NCBI GenBank assembly: GCA_964398185.1
Contig: CAYNML010000013.1
Coordinates: forward strand, 24,427 to 88,426
From: Fen-1058 sp964398185
GTDB lineage: Bacteria > Chloroflexota > Anaerolineae > Fen-1058
DNA: 64,000 nt
Reading direction: 5' to 3'
The position numbers and the translations under genes were made by a program. Shown piece by piece: positions 63,927 through 64,000 of the stretch. Position 1 is the stretch's first letter. Each line of letters starts with the position of its first letter. The notes beneath the pieces were generated by a model. That model searched no databases. It saw nothing but the letters and a program-made list of their open reading frames with translations, and was not told where the DNA came from.

Positions 63927-64000
63927 TTACGCGGCGACCTTGGTGATGACGCCCGCGCCGACCGTCAACCCGCCTTCGCGAATCGCGAAGCGCGAGCCTT
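63927..64000 (-). CDS. tuf: Elongation factor Tu (3' end only)
   Basis: The last 23 codons before TAA encode GSRFAIREGGLTVGAGVITK followed by VAA, the EF-Tu C-terminus; the rest is beyond the window edge. Leu replaces the usual Arg in GGRTVGAG. tuf heads the rpmG-tRNA-secE-nusG block. Confidence 0.93.
   Translation of the reverse strand, partial: GSRFAIREGGLTVGAGVITKVAA

Noticed and set aside
1..64000. Insertion sequence or prophage
   Set aside because: No transposase, integrase or phage structural gene was found; repeats present are short, non-coding elements.

Overview
The window reads as a 64 kb scaffold from a bacterium of the phylum Chloroflexota, most likely Anaerolineae-like. This is inferred from high GC, the mix of genes (DUF2723 and GT-C envelope proteins, a CopC-CopD-cytochrome c fusion, FHA and Ser/Thr kinase signalling, secreted PHP and DUF11 proteins) and the C-termini of two large secreted proteins, which end in a short Tyr-(Leu/Met)-x-x-x-(Leu/Ile)-(Gln/Arg)-type tail. 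Two runs of exactly 100 N (25019-25118 and 46298-46397) show a draft or metagenomic scaffold. Both interrupt genes next to tandem repeats.

Layout. 1-5.1 kb: a truncated diacylglycerol-kinase-like gene, then a copper/redox group of two small secreted proteins and a CopC-CopD-cytochrome c fusion. 5.1-10.2 kb: DUF1801 protein, an M23/glycosidase-like fusion, an M14 carboxypeptidase and a VapBC-type toxin pair. 10.2-16.4 kb: rpsO-pnp, an AI-2E family transporter, a GNAT enzyme and an AAC(3)-like acetyltransferase. 16.5-20.3 kb: FHA-winged-helix regulator, membrane-anchored Ser/Thr kinase, membrane protein, DUF1992 protein. 20.5-23.4 kb: a compact operon of type II NADH dehydrogenase, a small heavy-metal-associated (HMA) protein whose frame is interrupted only by a TGA at a Cys-like site (candidate selenoprotein), and a glycosyltransferase. 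23.5-35.6 kb: cell-envelope glycan cluster. 35.8-44.4 kb: two giant secreted multidomain proteins separated by a strongly structured RNA leader, then a small carbonic-anhydrase-like protein. 44.5-52 kb: DUF2723 protein, GT4, GNAT, a toxin-antitoxin pair, galE, patatin, and a PF00882-type phospholipase-like protein. 52.2-57.4 kb: a winged-helix regulator and a KamA / ATP-grasp / ATP-grasp / GNAT locus that looks like a small-molecule or dipeptide pathway built on a beta-amino acid. 57.6-59.5 kb: a low-GC orphan and a 4Fe-4S protein. 59.6-64 kb: the conserved rplL-rplJ-rplA-rplK-nusG-secE-tRNA-Trp-rpmG-tuf block on the minus strand.

The most pervasive oddity is a class of short tandem words, mostly 7 bp long, at about twenty loci. 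Many form inverted hairpins in intergenic spacers. Others lie in frame inside the large membrane glycosyltransferases, or supply the stop codon and C-terminus of a gene. They recall the heptanucleotide STRR repeats of cyanobacteria. Three copies of a longer hairpin repeat (arms GTCATTGCGAG / CTCGCAATGAC) and several other hairpin families are also dispersed. No CRISPR array, rRNA, phage, or transposase gene was seen.
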